A stretch of DNA of 64,000 nt from Lacticaseibacillus mingshuiensis (GTDB taxonomy: Bacteria > Bacillota > Bacilli > Lactobacillales > Lactobacillaceae), in contig NZ_BOLS01000002.1 of the NCBI RefSeq assembly GCF_016861785.1, positions 124,001-188,000 of the forward strand. The letters are read 5' to 3'. Under the pieces are notes generated by a model. It ran no database searches, was not told the origin of the DNA, and was given only the letters and a program-made list of their open reading frames with translations. The translations under genes were made by a program, and so were the position numbers. Below are positions 32,633-41,339 of this stretch, one piece after another; the stretch's first letter is position 1; each line of letters opens with the position of its first letter.

Positions 32633-34006
32633 TCACTGATCCACGCCGTATTTTGCGACAAAGGCGGCGTAGTCATCGACCACCTGGTGCAGGTAGTCCT
32701 TCGCCCAGCCTTGGATGGCAATATCGACGTCGCGGTTAAGGTACCCATCGGCCACCGCGGCGGTTGGGCTTTGCGCATGCGCCATCGCCAGCAGGTACGC
32801 ACAGATGCGGCAATAGGCTTCAAACTGCCCCCATTCGAGGCGGTCGAGGTTGATGGATTCCTTCATATCCCGGAACTGGCGGACATAAAAGCTTTTTCCA
32901 TCCAAGTTGAACCAGCCTAAAAACGGATCGGAAGCCTTTTGCAGAATTTGCTGGGCCGCGATGATGCGCTGGCCCTCACTGACTTCGCGATCCAAGGTCA
33001 CCGCGAGATTGTTTGGCGCAAGCTCGCGCCGTCGTGGCAGTGCCTCTTTGACCTGCAGGACCAGATGACTACCACCAAGCCCAGTGAGCAGAATCAGGTA
33101 ACAGTACGTGCCAAAGCTGCCGATACCAACACTATGGCGAATAATATCAGAGACATGATATTGGCCCAGCAGCAAGGTGATATCCGCGCGGGTGGTTTTT
33201 TGATAATCCAGGTACCCACGCATCAACGCGATCTCCCGCCCCGGCTCCACATGCACCGATCGCGGGGCCGCATCCTTGAAACGAAGGCGCGTGGCTGTGG
33301 CGCGCTCGGTGTATTTGGCGACGACCGATTCATTGGTCTGCTTTTGCGCCTTGGCCATCACCCGCTTCACGAATTCGACATCGTCTTCATCCGGCAACGC
33401 CGCCAGCAGCTGCTCAACATTAGACGAGGCGTAAAACCGTTCAAGCGCCCCTTCCTTAAAAGCGTGCTTCAGCGCCTTGCGATACGTACGCACTAAATTT
33501 TGCACCAAGTCATCCATCGGCGCTTCATCAAAATGCCGCTGGGCGCCCAGCAAATAAACACTGGTGGCCAGCCGCTTGAGATCGAATTCAAATGAGTTCG
33601 GCGCGGCTTCGTCGAAATCATTGAGATCAAACAGCAAGTTGCGCTCAGGCGAAGCATAAAACCCGAAATTCTGCAGATGCGCATCCCCATCGCTGAGTAC
33701 ACGAATGCCTGATTGCGGCTCATGGCTCAGGTCATACGCCATCAATTCGGCGGTGCCACGGAAAAACGCAGCCGGACTCGCCGCCATTTTGGCATGACGC
33801 TGCGGCATGAGTTCCTGAATCAGATTTTGTTCGATCGCCTCGATGTAAGCCACCGGATCACGCCCGCTGAGTGTCCGTTCGCCCAGTGTCTCCGCCGGAA
33901 TAGTGTCCCGCAGCGCCTTGCCCTGCGCCTTGAGCGCATCCAGTGCGGTGTCGTTTTTCATCACGCTTTGATCGCGCAAAAGCTGCTGAAGCATCGTCTT
34001 TTTCAT
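32633..34006 (-). CDS. DUF2252-family protein
   Basis: A 457-residue soluble protein of the DUF2252 family. Recognisable parts are MAASPAAFFRGTAELMAYDL, VLSDGDAHLQNFGFYASPE, LLFDLNDFDEAAPNSFEFDLKRL (kept here in pieces) and the late FYVRQFRDMKESI. The GDAHLxNFG and FDxNDFDE motifs resemble the catalytic loop and metal site of aminoglycoside-phosphotransferase-like kinases, but no activity is established. ATG 34006 is chosen; GTG 34009 directly before it is possible. GAGGTGA is the ribosome site. Confidence 0.85.
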   Translation of the reverse strand: MKKTMLQQLLRDQSVMKNDTALDALKAQGKALRDTIPAETLGERTLSGRDPVAYIEAIEQNLIQELMPQRHAKMAASPAAFFRGTAELMAYDLSHEPQSGIRVLSDGDAHLQNFGFYASPERNLLFDLNDFDEAAPNSFEFDLKRLATSVYLLGAQRHFDEAPMDDLVQNLVRTYRKALKHAFKEGALERFYASSNVEQLLAALPDEDDVEFVKRVMAKAQKQTNESVVAKYTERATATRLRFKDAAPRSVHVEPGREIALMRGYLDYQKTTRADITLLLGQYHVSDIIRHSVGIGSFGTYCYLILLTGLGGSHLVLQVKEALPRRRELAPNNLAVTLDREVSEGQRIIAAQQILQKASDPFLGWFNLDGKSFYVRQFRDMKESINLDRLEWGQFEAYCRICAYLLAMAHAQSPTAAVADGYLNRDVDIAIQGWAKDYLHQVVDDYAAFVAKYGVDQ

Positions 34007-34066
34007 CACGGGTCACCTCATAGCTAAGCTACAACAACCAAAGGGACGGCGCAAGGGAAAAGCGGC

Positions 34067-34095
34067 AGGGTGCGGCGGGGAGCGGGATGGTGGCC
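34067..34095. repeat. Fragment of the palindromic intergenic repeat
   Basis: GGGTGCGGCGGGGAGCGGGA then TGGTGG resembles the left end of the plus-oriented repeats (GGTGCGCGGGATGGTGG at 61.2 kb). No matching right arm follows. Confidence 0.4.
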
Positions 34096-34113
34096 TAGCC
34101 TTTCCTAGAGAAT

Positions 34114-34141
34114 CAAAAAAGAACCAGCCAATGGCCAGTTC
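34114..34141 (-). terminator. Terminator of the TetR gene
   Basis: On the minus strand GAACTGGCC and GGCTGGTTC pair and are followed by six Ts. Confidence 0.8.
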
Positions 34142-34159
34142 CCACATTCAATTTTCGGT

Positions 34160-34759
34160 TCAGCCGGCCAAGGTCGTGGAAAGATCCACAATGCTTGCCT
34201 TGTCGGAGAAACGGCCGTTGACGATAAAGTCGTGAATGACCGCTTTGAGAATATCGATCATCTGCTCGCGCGTGATGTCGATGAAGCCCGGCGCCATCAG
34301 ATTGGCAATGCCGGTTGCGACGATCCACAGCCCGGAGATGGTGTTGCGCTGCTGCTCGTCGCTGAGATGCTGCGCCGGCGCATATGTTTGCAGGCGCTCC
34401 ATCGCGGTGCCAAGTGCGTATTCGCGCATCTCGTCAACGCCGAAGTGGTCCTCGACGAAAACGGCCCGGTACAGCGGCCGATTTTCCAGCGCAAAATTAA
34501 TATAGGACAATCCCAGATCGACGATTGGATCCTGGGTGAAACGCCGCGCCATTTTCGTGCGAAGCGTTGATTTGATCTCGTCCATGACAGCTTGCTTGAG
34601 TTCGCCCATCGAGGTGAATTCAAGGTAGATCGGTTGCGTCGAACAATTCATGGCCCGCGCAATATTTCGCGCTGTAAAGCTCTTGAATCCTTCTTCAACA
34701 ACCAGATCATATGCAGCCGTCAGAATCTGATCCTTGGTGATCGTTTTCTTCCGTGCCAA
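34160..34759 (-). CDS. TetR/AcrR-family transcriptional regulator
   Basis: A 199-residue repressor-type protein. The N-terminal HTH (residues 5-50) reads KDQILTAAYDLVVEEGF then TARNIARAMNCSTQPIYLEF. The rest is the helical ligand-binding dimer domain. The start is TTG at 34759 with GGGGGAA upstream. The divergent neighbour across 430 nt is pepS; the downstream DUF2252/ABC genes are on the same strand, so an exporter target is possible but not shown. Ligand unknown. Confidence 0.88.
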   Translation of the reverse strand: MARKKTITKDQILTAAYDLVVEEGFKSFTARNIARAMNCSTQPIYLEFTSMGELKQAVMDEIKSTLRTKMARRFTQDPIVDLGLSYINFALENRPLYRAVFVEDHFGVDEMREYALGTAMERLQTYAPAQHLSDEQQRNTISGLWIVATGIANLMAPGFIDITREQMIDILKAVIHDFIVNGRFSDKASIVDLSTTLAG

Positions 34760-34983
34760 AGTGTTCCCCCACTTTCGTTGCTTACACTAGACGACAGCAG
34801 TTGCCGACCGCGTCCTGTCTTTACACCGACTCTTTACATTTACAGCAACTTTTAACGTTATTTTACCAAAGTCTAGCGGAAACGCAATCATTAAATACCA
34901 CGAATTATGAAGTTTATCTTCATCCCTTGCCCGAAGAGCTTGTATAACAAGGACTGGCGGCCATTTGCCTCAGGGTCTCACAT

Positions 34984-35010
34984 TATATTCGTTATATTCG
35001 ATACATTCGC
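34984..35010. repeat. Three 9-bp direct repeats
   Basis: TATATTCGT, TATATTCGA and TACATTCGC follow one another without gaps in the TetR-pepS intergenic region. They could be a binding site array; no regulator is assigned. The rest of 34760-34983 is AT-rich with no gene seen. Confidence 0.6.
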
Positions 35011-35012
35011 CC

Positions 35013-35145
35013 CGTGAATGGTTCAAGCCGGCTACGGCGCGTTTTGTGGCGCGGTCGACGCGCCTCCCTGGCATTTGTCAGTCCGGTCTATCCCACCACC
35101 ATCCCGCGCCCCTCCGCACCCTTTTCCAGTCGGCGGAGCACCCTT
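35013..35145. repeat. Degenerate palindromic intergenic repeat
   Basis: The right end ACCACCATCCCGCGCCCCT, CCGCACCCTTTTCCAGTCGG is well conserved with other copies. The left arm and tip have lost most pairing (GGCGCG and CGCGCC remain). Confidence 0.6.
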
Positions 35146-35187
35146 TCTATGGTACAGTTAAGCAAACAAGCAGAAAGTTGGGAGACT

Positions 35188-36420
35188 ATGACAGAGAAAA
35201 CTTTTGACCAAGCGCTTCAAAGCTATGCCGAATTGGCCGTTGATGTTGGCGTGAAGGTCCAGCCAGGCGACACGGTGTATGTTCAGGTCGCGGTCGACCA
35301 GGCCGACCTGGCGCGCCGCATCGTGAAGGCCGCGTATGACCGCGGGGCTGCCGAGGTTCAGGTGCAGTGGCAAGACGACACGCTCAAGCGACTGGACATG
35401 GCCAACATGACCGAGGAGCGCCTGTTCAACATTCCGCCACACGTCGGCGTCCAGTTTGAGTATTGGCTCGCCCATCAGGCCAAGCGCATCACCGTGATCT
35501 CGGCCGATCCGGACAATTTAGCGGGCCTGCCCGCCGCCCGCATCGCTGGCTACCAGGACGCCTTCCAGAAAGTCTATGCCCCACTCATCAATGCGATCTC
35601 CAACAATGATATCTCCTGGACGATCATCGGGGCGGCTTCGCCAAAATGGGCACAAAAAGTCTTTCCGGAACTGTCCGCCGAAGACGCAACGACCGCCCTG
35701 TGGCAAGCAATCTTCAAGACCACGCGTATCGACCAAGATGATCCCGAGGCTGCATGGCAGGCCCACAATGCCAAATTGCATGCCAAGGCGGACTGGCTCA
35801 ATGCCCAGCAATTTGACCATCTTCACTATCAAGCCCCAGGCACAGACCTGACTGTCGGCTTGCCAAAAGACCATGTCTGGGCTGGCGGCGGCACGCAAAA
35901 TAATCATGGCGAGGCATTCATGGCCAACATGCCGACTGAGGAAGTTTTCACCGCGCCGGATAACCGCCGCATCGATGGCACCGTTGCCTCGACCAAGCCG
36001 CTTTCCTACGCTGGGACGATCTTGCAGGGCATGCACTTCACCTTTGAAAATGGGCAGGTCGTTGACGCGCATGCCGACCAGGGGGATGCGGTGTTGCAAC
36101 ATCTGCTCGCCATTCGCGGTGCCCGCTCGTTGGGCGAGATCTCGCTGGTACCGGATCCATCGCCGATTTCCCAGTCCGGCCTGATCTTTTTCAACACGCT
36201 TTATGACGAAAATGCCTCCGATCATATGGCACTTGGCTCCGCCTATCCATTTTCAGTGAAAGGCGGCACCAGCATGGATGATGCGGCGCTCACCGCGCAT
36301 GGCCTCAACCGCAGCGATACCCATGTCGACTTCATGATGGGCTCCGCGCAAATGAACATCGATGGCATCAAGGCGGACGGCACCATCGTTCCTGTTTTCC
36401 GCAATGGGGATTGGGCCTAA
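35188..36420 (+). CDS. pepS: M29-family aminopeptidase (PepS/AmpS)
   Basis: A 410-residue cytoplasmic metallo-aminopeptidase. Family signatures are NNHGEAFMANMPTEEVFTAP with a metal-binding glutamate, the GEISLVPDPSPIS stretch, and IFFNTLYDENASDHMALGSAYP carrying the acidic/histidine ligands near the C-terminus. ATG 35188 has GGGAG upstream and gives the family's usual MTEKTFDQ-type beginning; the frame extends upstream to 35014 through a repeat and is rejected there. A strong terminator follows. Confidence 0.92.
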   Translation: MTEKTFDQALQSYAELAVDVGVKVQPGDTVYVQVAVDQADLARRIVKAAYDRGAAEVQVQWQDDTLKRLDMANMTEERLFNIPPHVGVQFEYWLAHQAKRITVISADPDNLAGLPAARIAGYQDAFQKVYAPLINAISNNDISWTIIGAASPKWAQKVFPELSAEDATTALWQAIFKTTRIDQDDPEAAWQAHNAKLHAKADWLNAQQFDHLHYQAPGTDLTVGLPKDHVWAGGGTQNNHGEAFMANMPTEEVFTAPDNRRIDGTVASTKPLSYAGTILQGMHFTFENGQVVDAHADQGDAVLQHLLAIRGARSLGEISLVPDPSPISQSGLIFFNTLYDENASDHMALGSAYPFSVKGGTSMDDAALTAHGLNRSDTHVDFMMGSAQMNIDGIKADGTIVPVFRNGDWA

Positions 36421-36465
36421 CGCCAACTATTTTTCAAAAGCGCACCTGACAATGTCCGTCCCACG

Positions 36466-36511
36466 CAAAAATCGCTCATCTTCCGCAACTTGCGGTTGGA
36501 TGAGCGATTTT
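36466..36511. terminator. Bidirectional terminator
   Basis: AAAATCGCTCATC and GATGAGCGATTTT form a 13-bp stem with inner CCGCA/TGCGG, between convergent pepS and the ABC gene. Confidence 0.9.
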
Positions 36512-36525
36512 GCATTGAAGCAAGT

Positions 36526-38853
36526 TTACTCTGCGCGCAACGCCACGGCTGCGTCTTTCTTGGCCGCCATGCGAGCCGGCACATGGCCGCCAAGCAGGGT
36601 CAAGATGGTACTGATAATGACGAGCACGATGGCATGGACGGGATTGAGCACCGCCACGCCGGCCAAGCCGGTCACATTTTCTAGCACAATATTGATTGGG
36701 AAGGTCAACAGCCACGCGACGAAGATTCCGAACAGCCCGGCACCAAAGCCGAGGATGAAGGTCTCTGCATCGAACACGCGGGTGATGTCCTTCTTCCGCG
36801 CGCCCAACGCCTTGAGCACACCGATCTCCTTGGTCCGCTCCAGCACACTGGTGTAAGTGATGATCGCAATCATGATCATCGAGGTGACCAGGCTGATGCC
36901 GGCAAAGGCCACCAGCACATAGGTGATCGCGTCCATCAACCCGCCTGTCATGTCGGAAACGGTCCCGGCCAAGTCGGTGTAGATCACTTTATCCGCCTTG
37001 TCCTTGCCCTTGTTCCATTTGTCGAGGTAGCTAAGCACCTTGTCCTTGAGCTTGAAGGTCGTCGGATAGATCTGAATAGAGGACGGGGTACTGCTGCCGC
37101 CAAGCACGGTGAGGACGCTTGCCTTTGTGGAGGCATCCATCGTCTGGCCGGTCATCACGTTGGTCGCGCTTGCCTTTTGCGCCGTGACGATCGCCGAGTC
37201 CTTGTTTTCATTCAGGACCATTTCGGTGAGCTTGCTGCTGTAGGCCACGCCCGCCGCCAACAGGCCATCCGAGTTTTTCGACTTCACGCGCACGATGCCG
37301 GTGATGGTCAGCGTCTGGGTCTTCGGCTTTGCGGCCAGGTCGTCGAGCTTTTGGGAAGGGATGTAAGTCCCCGTCGGCAACTTGGTGTAGTAGTCGTCGT
37401 TGGCCACCAGTTTGATCTGAGTGCCAACCAGCTGATCGTAATCGAAGTGCTCATTTTCCTTGACGTTGAAGCCAAGGTTCTTCAGCGCGTTGATATTGAT
37501 GCTGTTGTCCTTGTTGACCACCAGCACCAAATCGGTCGCCTTGGTCGGATACTTCCCGGCGATCGTCTTGTAATAGGTCTTCAGAAAACTCTGCTTACCA
37601 TCGCGATCGATCGGGTAAATACTCCCGCCAACGCCGGTGGTGCTGGCCAACATGGCAGACGCGTTGAAGGTCGTGCTGTCCGGATTGCTGTTGGAGAACG
37701 AGACCGTCTTGTATTTACCATCGACTTCGCGCATCAGGTTCATGCCGGTGCCATATGAGACCGCGATGTTTTTGGCATCCTTCGCCGGCATTTTTTCCAC
37801 ATAGTCCAGATAGGCATCGGACAGCTTATTGACATGCTGCGCCTTATCCGCCGCAGAGGTCTTGGCCGTCACCTGGTCGGCTTTGGAAAAACTCTTCTGC
37901 GACGTGCCCGTCATGGCCGTGTTGTCGGAGCCGACCTGCGAGATCGTCACCGGCATGGAGGCCATCGCCTCGGATTGCGTCTGGTTGATCTGCTTTTGGA
38001 AGCCGTTGGACAGCGCGAGCACCACGGCGATGCCGATGATCCCGATGCTTGAGGCAAAAACAGTGAGGAACGTGCGCCCTTTTTTCGTCCGAATGTTGTT
38101 AAACGACAGATTAAGCGCGGTGAAGTAACTCATCTTGGTGCGCTTGAGGTTGAACTGGTCGGACTTTGTACCTTCGACATGGGGATGAGAGTCGTGCTGA
38201 ATGCGTCCATCGGCAAACTCGATCACCCGGTCGGCATATTTATGCGCGAGGTCCGGGTTATGCGTGACCATGATGACCAGCCGCTCTTGGGACAATTCTT
38301 TGATCAGCTGCATGATCTCTTCAGACGTCTCGGAATCCAGCGCGCCGGTTGGTTCATCGGCCAAAAGAATCTCAGGGTCGTTCGCGATCGCGCGGGCAAT
38401 GGCCACACGCTGCATCTGGCCGCCAGAAAGCTGACTCGGCTGTTTGTGCATGTGATCCTTGAGGCCGACGCGGATCAGGGCATCTTCGGCGCGCTGGCGC
38501 TTTTCCGCACTGGCCACACCGGACAAGGTCATGCCCATCTCGACGTTTTGAATGATCGAGAGATGGGAGATTAGGTTGTAGGACTGGAAAATAAAGCCGA
38601 CCGAATTATTGCGGTAGGCGTCCCAGTCGGCATCCTTGAAATCCTTGGTCGACTTGCCCTTGATCAGCAGGTCGCCCGAGTCATAGCGATCCAGCCCACC
38701 GATGATGTTGAGCATCGTTGTTTTCCCGGAACCCGATGGCCCGAGGATCGCGACGAATTCCTGCTTGCGAAACGCCACCGAAACATCGTCTTGCGCCTTG
38801 GTGAGCGTGTCGCCGACTTGATAGTATTTCTTGATGTGTTTAAGTTCGAGCAC
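36526..38853 (-). CDS. MacB-like ABC transporter, fused ATPase and FtsX permease
   Basis: A 775-residue single-chain protein. Residues 1-225 are an ATPase with Walker A GPSGSGKTTMLNIIGG, signature LSGGQMQRVAIARA and Walker B ILLADEPTGALDS. A membrane helix at about 253-280 is followed by a large extracellular domain rich in K, D and T (about 285-640). Three C-terminal FtsX helices then end in ARMAAKKDAAVALRAE. This is the mechanotransmission layout of MacB-type transporters, often for antimicrobial peptides or surface molecules. The start is GTG with AAGGAAG upstream. No two-component system is adjacent. Confidence 0.88.
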   Translation of the reverse strand: MLELKHIKKYYQVGDTLTKAQDDVSVAFRKQEFVAILGPSGSGKTTMLNIIGGLDRYDSGDLLIKGKSTKDFKDADWDAYRNNSVGFIFQSYNLISHLSIIQNVEMGMTLSGVASAEKRQRAEDALIRVGLKDHMHKQPSQLSGGQMQRVAIARAIANDPEILLADEPTGALDSETSEEIMQLIKELSQERLVIMVTHNPDLAHKYADRVIEFADGRIQHDSHPHVEGTKSDQFNLKRTKMSYFTALNLSFNNIRTKKGRTFLTVFASSIGIIGIAVVLALSNGFQKQINQTQSEAMASMPVTISQVGSDNTAMTGTSQKSFSKADQVTAKTSAADKAQHVNKLSDAYLDYVEKMPAKDAKNIAVSYGTGMNLMREVDGKYKTVSFSNSNPDSTTFNASAMLASTTGVGGSIYPIDRDGKQSFLKTYYKTIAGKYPTKATDLVLVVNKDNSININALKNLGFNVKENEHFDYDQLVGTQIKLVANDDYYTKLPTGTYIPSQKLDDLAAKPKTQTLTITGIVRVKSKNSDGLLAAGVAYSSKLTEMVLNENKDSAIVTAQKASATNVMTGQTMDASTKASVLTVLGGSSTPSSIQIYPTTFKLKDKVLSYLDKWNKGKDKADKVIYTDLAGTVSDMTGGLMDAITYVLVAFAGISLVTSMIMIAIITYTSVLERTKEIGVLKALGARKKDITRVFDAETFILGFGAGLFGIFVAWLLTFPINIVLENVTGLAGVAVLNPVHAIVLVIISTILTLLGGHVPARMAAKKDAAVALRAE

Positions 38854-39121
38854 GTGAGCACTTCCTTCATAAAAATTGACAGTGGTCGGGCGGCGACTGA
38901 AGGACTCCCCCGTCGCAATGATCGATCTTGCCAGTTATCTCTTTTATAGTAGCACGTTACGTCTTGTCACTTCGCCTGCAAAAAATTGAAACGAGGCACA
39001 TCCGCTGGTTGACGCCAAGACGCCGCAAACGCCGCCTGGGCGACGCTTTGTCACATGGGTACGATCATCGCACAGCCGCGCCCCAGTCACCTCAGGCCAA
39101 GGACCGATATAGACCGCGTGT

Positions 39122-39515
39122 CATAGAAAAAGGGTGCGGCGCCGAGTGGTTTTGGGGTGGGCAGCTAACTTGGCTTGGGTGCTTGAGGCGGTCTTCGCCT
39201 CGAGTGCACAAGCCAGTTAGATGTCCCACCCCTGCTCGGCTGAGCCCGACTGAAAAAGGGTGCGCAGCCGAGCGCTTAGGGGTGGGCAGGTAGCTCGAGC
39301 TGGGCGGTTGATGGCGCACTTAGCCATCGGGCGACCAGCTTGACTACATGTCCCACCCCTGCTCGGCGGAGCCCGACTGAAAAGGGTGTGCAGGTGCGCG
39401 GGATGGTCGAGTCACTAGGCTAGCTTGGCGCATGGGCGCATTTAGCCCGAGTGACAGGCGTACCTAGAGACCTCGACCATGCGCACCGGAGCCCGACTGA
39501 AAAGGGTGCGGCACG
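39122..39515. repeat. Array of palindromic intergenic repeats (three units plus a start)
   Basis: Units begin with AAAAGGGTGCG at about 39127, 39254, 39381 and 39500, spaced roughly 120-127 bp. Unit 1 pairs GGGGTGGG/CCCACCCC, CTAACTTGGCTT with AAGCCAGTTAG, tip GAGGC/GCCTC. Unit 2 has the same outer stem and tip GATGGC/GCCATC. Unit 3 pairs ATGGTCGAG with CTCGACCAT. The region 38854-39549 holds nothing else I can identify. Confidence 0.85.
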
Positions 39516-39549
39516 GGGCTTTCGGGCGAGCGGCGCCGAGTGCCTTAGC

Positions 39550-40233
39550 TCACCGAGTGATCACCGCAGCCAGTCCGGAAAAACACCCAAGCAGCAAGAC
39601 AACGCCACACGCCACAAGATTCACTTGCCGCCAGCCGAGCAACAACGCAGGCGCGAGCCACCAGCTAAGCGCAAACATCGCAAGCAAGACGAGCACGAGA
39701 AACGGCAATCCTTTCGCCGCCCCTTTTAGATCCTGCGATGACAGATTTGCGCCAAAGCTAAGCAGCAGCGCCACCCCCACCCAAAGCAAAATCTGCCACC
39801 AAGGCGCGGAAATTGTGGCCACACTGATTGCCCGCCACGGCTGACCCGGCCACAAGATCCATTTGCCACTCAGCACTAGGATCGCGGAAATGCCCCACAG
39901 CGGTGCACTGGCGGCAACACTCAGGCCCAGCCGTTGCCACAACGATTTTTTTGAATAAGTGAACGTCACATGTCCCGCGGTTCGGCCATTTGCATCTGGG
40001 CGCAACGAATATTCCGCAATGTGCAACCCGAATAATTTGCCGACCAGCGCGTGCAGACTCTCATGCACGAGCAGACCTGGTTTCATCAACCAAAGCTGAC
40101 TAGAGGCCTTACCGCGCCGGTTCACAATGTGTTGCACCAAAAGGCCATTGAGCCAAGACAATCCAACCGTCGCGACCACAAGAAGCGCAAAGCTTGCGCC
40201 GGCTGTTTCAAGTAAATTCTGCCAAACAGACAT
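39550..40233 (-). CDS. Membrane protein with HExxH zinc-protease motif
   Basis: A 227-residue protein with about six membrane helices. KPGLLVHESLHALVG carries HESLH (H57, E58, H61), the zinc motif of membrane metalloproteases, at the start of a membrane-associated segment. A later acidic third ligand is not obvious. It resembles small M50-like or DUF3267-type proteins. ATG 40233 has GGAGGTGAG upstream. Substrate unknown; the neighbour is tRNA-Arg. Confidence 0.7.
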   Translation of the reverse strand: MSVWQNLLETAGASFALLVVATVGLSWLNGLLVQHIVNRRGKASSQLWLMKPGLLVHESLHALVGKLFGLHIAEYSLRPDANGRTAGHVTFTYSKKSLWQRLGLSVAASAPLWGISAILVLSGKWILWPGQPWRAISVATISAPWWQILLWVGVALLLSFGANLSSQDLKGAAKGLPFLVLVLLAMFALSWWLAPALLLGWRQVNLVACGVVLLLGCFSGLAAVITR

Positions 40234-40299
40234 CCACTCACCTCCGTTTAAATGAAAAAGGCCGCGACAACTGACCTTTGCCAGTGCCACGACCACGAC

Positions 40300-40373
40300 T
40301 GCACTCTATCGGAATCGAACCGATGACCTACCGCTTAGGAGGCGGTCGCTCTATCCTGCTGAGCTAAGAGTGC
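40300..40373 (-). tRNA. tRNA-Arg (anticodon CCT)
   Basis: A full cloverleaf can be drawn on the minus strand: acceptor GCACTCT/AGAGTGC, D-arm GCTC-AGCAGGATA-GAGC, anticodon arm ACCGC-CTCCTAA-GCGGT and T-arm ATCGG-TTCGATT-CCGAT. The loop CTCCTAA gives anticodon CCT, reading AGG. CCA is not encoded. Confidence 0.97.
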
Positions 40374-40436
40374 GAACTTACCCATTTTGCCAAAAAGTGA
40401 AAAGGCTGTCAATGTGAACCGCCCTTTCACTTGGTT

Positions 40437-40871
40437 TTACGCCCCGACCGACCCGTCCCGGTAACTGGCGGCGATCTGGTCCATCATCAGTTTAAATTGG
40501 CGCTTGCGACGGCGGCCGAAGACAAAGGCCATGATGCCCTGATTGGCGTTTTGACTGGCGCTATTGAACTCACTGGTCTCGTTGTAGACCACATGCGTCG
40601 TGCCGGCTTGCGTTTCCTGAATGTCATAATCGACCGAGTAAGTCCCGCTGGCCGTCCGCGTCTCAAACGCATAGCCCTTGTTCAGGATGTTCTTGGTGAT
40701 CACAATACGGCCGCTCTTGTTTTTGCCAAAACTCTTGCCGTAAGAATAGCCCTGGAGCTTCGACGCCGGCACATCCTGGCCAGTCGCCTGCTTGATATCG
40801 TACAGAACAGACGCGATCACGCGCTGATAGAAAAATGCAACTGGAACATCAACATCCGTTTCAATGACCAT
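40437..40871 (-). CDS. DUF3284-family protein
   Basis: A 144-residue soluble protein of the lactobacillus DUF3284 family. The start MVIETDVDVPVAFFYQRVI, the central ETRTASGTYSVDYDIQE strands and a C-terminal FGRRRKRQFKLMMDQI helix suggest a START/polyketide-cyclase-like helix-grip fold (inference). GGGGGA precedes the ATG. It lies downstream of the tRNA on neither's obvious transcript. Function unknown. Confidence 0.75.
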   Translation of the reverse strand: MVIETDVDVPVAFFYQRVIASVLYDIKQATGQDVPASKLQGYSYGKSFGKNKSGRIVITKNILNKGYAFETRTASGTYSVDYDIQETQAGTTHVVYNETSEFNSASQNANQGIMAFVFGRRRKRQFKLMMDQIAASYRDGSVGA

Positions 40872-41023
40872 TATGGTTCCCCCTTATGACACACCGGGAA
40901 AAAACACGGCGTGAAGTGGCGGCTTATGTTACACTGAACGCCGCTTTAGTGATAACTCTACACGTCCCCTTTGCGAAAGTAAAACCGTTTCCACAGCCGG
41001 GACTTTTGAAAGGAAGCAAAATC

Positions 41024-41335
41024 ATGTCCTTAACACCCGAACAAAAGGCCGCGACCAAACACGAACTCGCGGAGAATTTTGCCAAAACCGGGCTGACCCA
41101 AGCGCAGGTTTGCGCTGACCTCCGGATCTCAGCGGCAAAGTTCGATCACATCATGACGCTGACTCAGACCTCACTTGAAGATCCGTGGATCATGCGCAAC
41201 TACCTATTGGAAAAAGTGGCTGCGGCCGGTCAAACGCCGCTGCCCTTTACAGCCTTGAGCGGCGACTGGCACCGCCACTGGTTCCTCAATAGCGCGGCGA
41301 TCGATGCCCGCCAAATGAGTGCCGGCGACCGCTAA
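41024..41335 (+). CDS. DUF2316-family protein
   Basis: A 103-residue protein, start MSLTPEQKAATKHELAENF, with an HTH-like stretch TGLTQAQVCADLRISAAKF and a WIMRNYLLEK segment. These are typical of DUF2316, small putative DNA-binding proteins. GAAAGGAAG lies before the ATG at 41024; the upstream in-frame extension lacks support. It converges on the DEAD-box gene with only 4 nt between stops and no visible terminator. Confidence 0.8.
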   Translation: MSLTPEQKAATKHELAENFAKTGLTQAQVCADLRISAAKFDHIMTLTQTSLEDPWIMRNYLLEKVAAAGQTPLPFTALSGDWHRHWFLNSAAIDARQMSAGDR

Positions 41336-41339
41336 CCAA

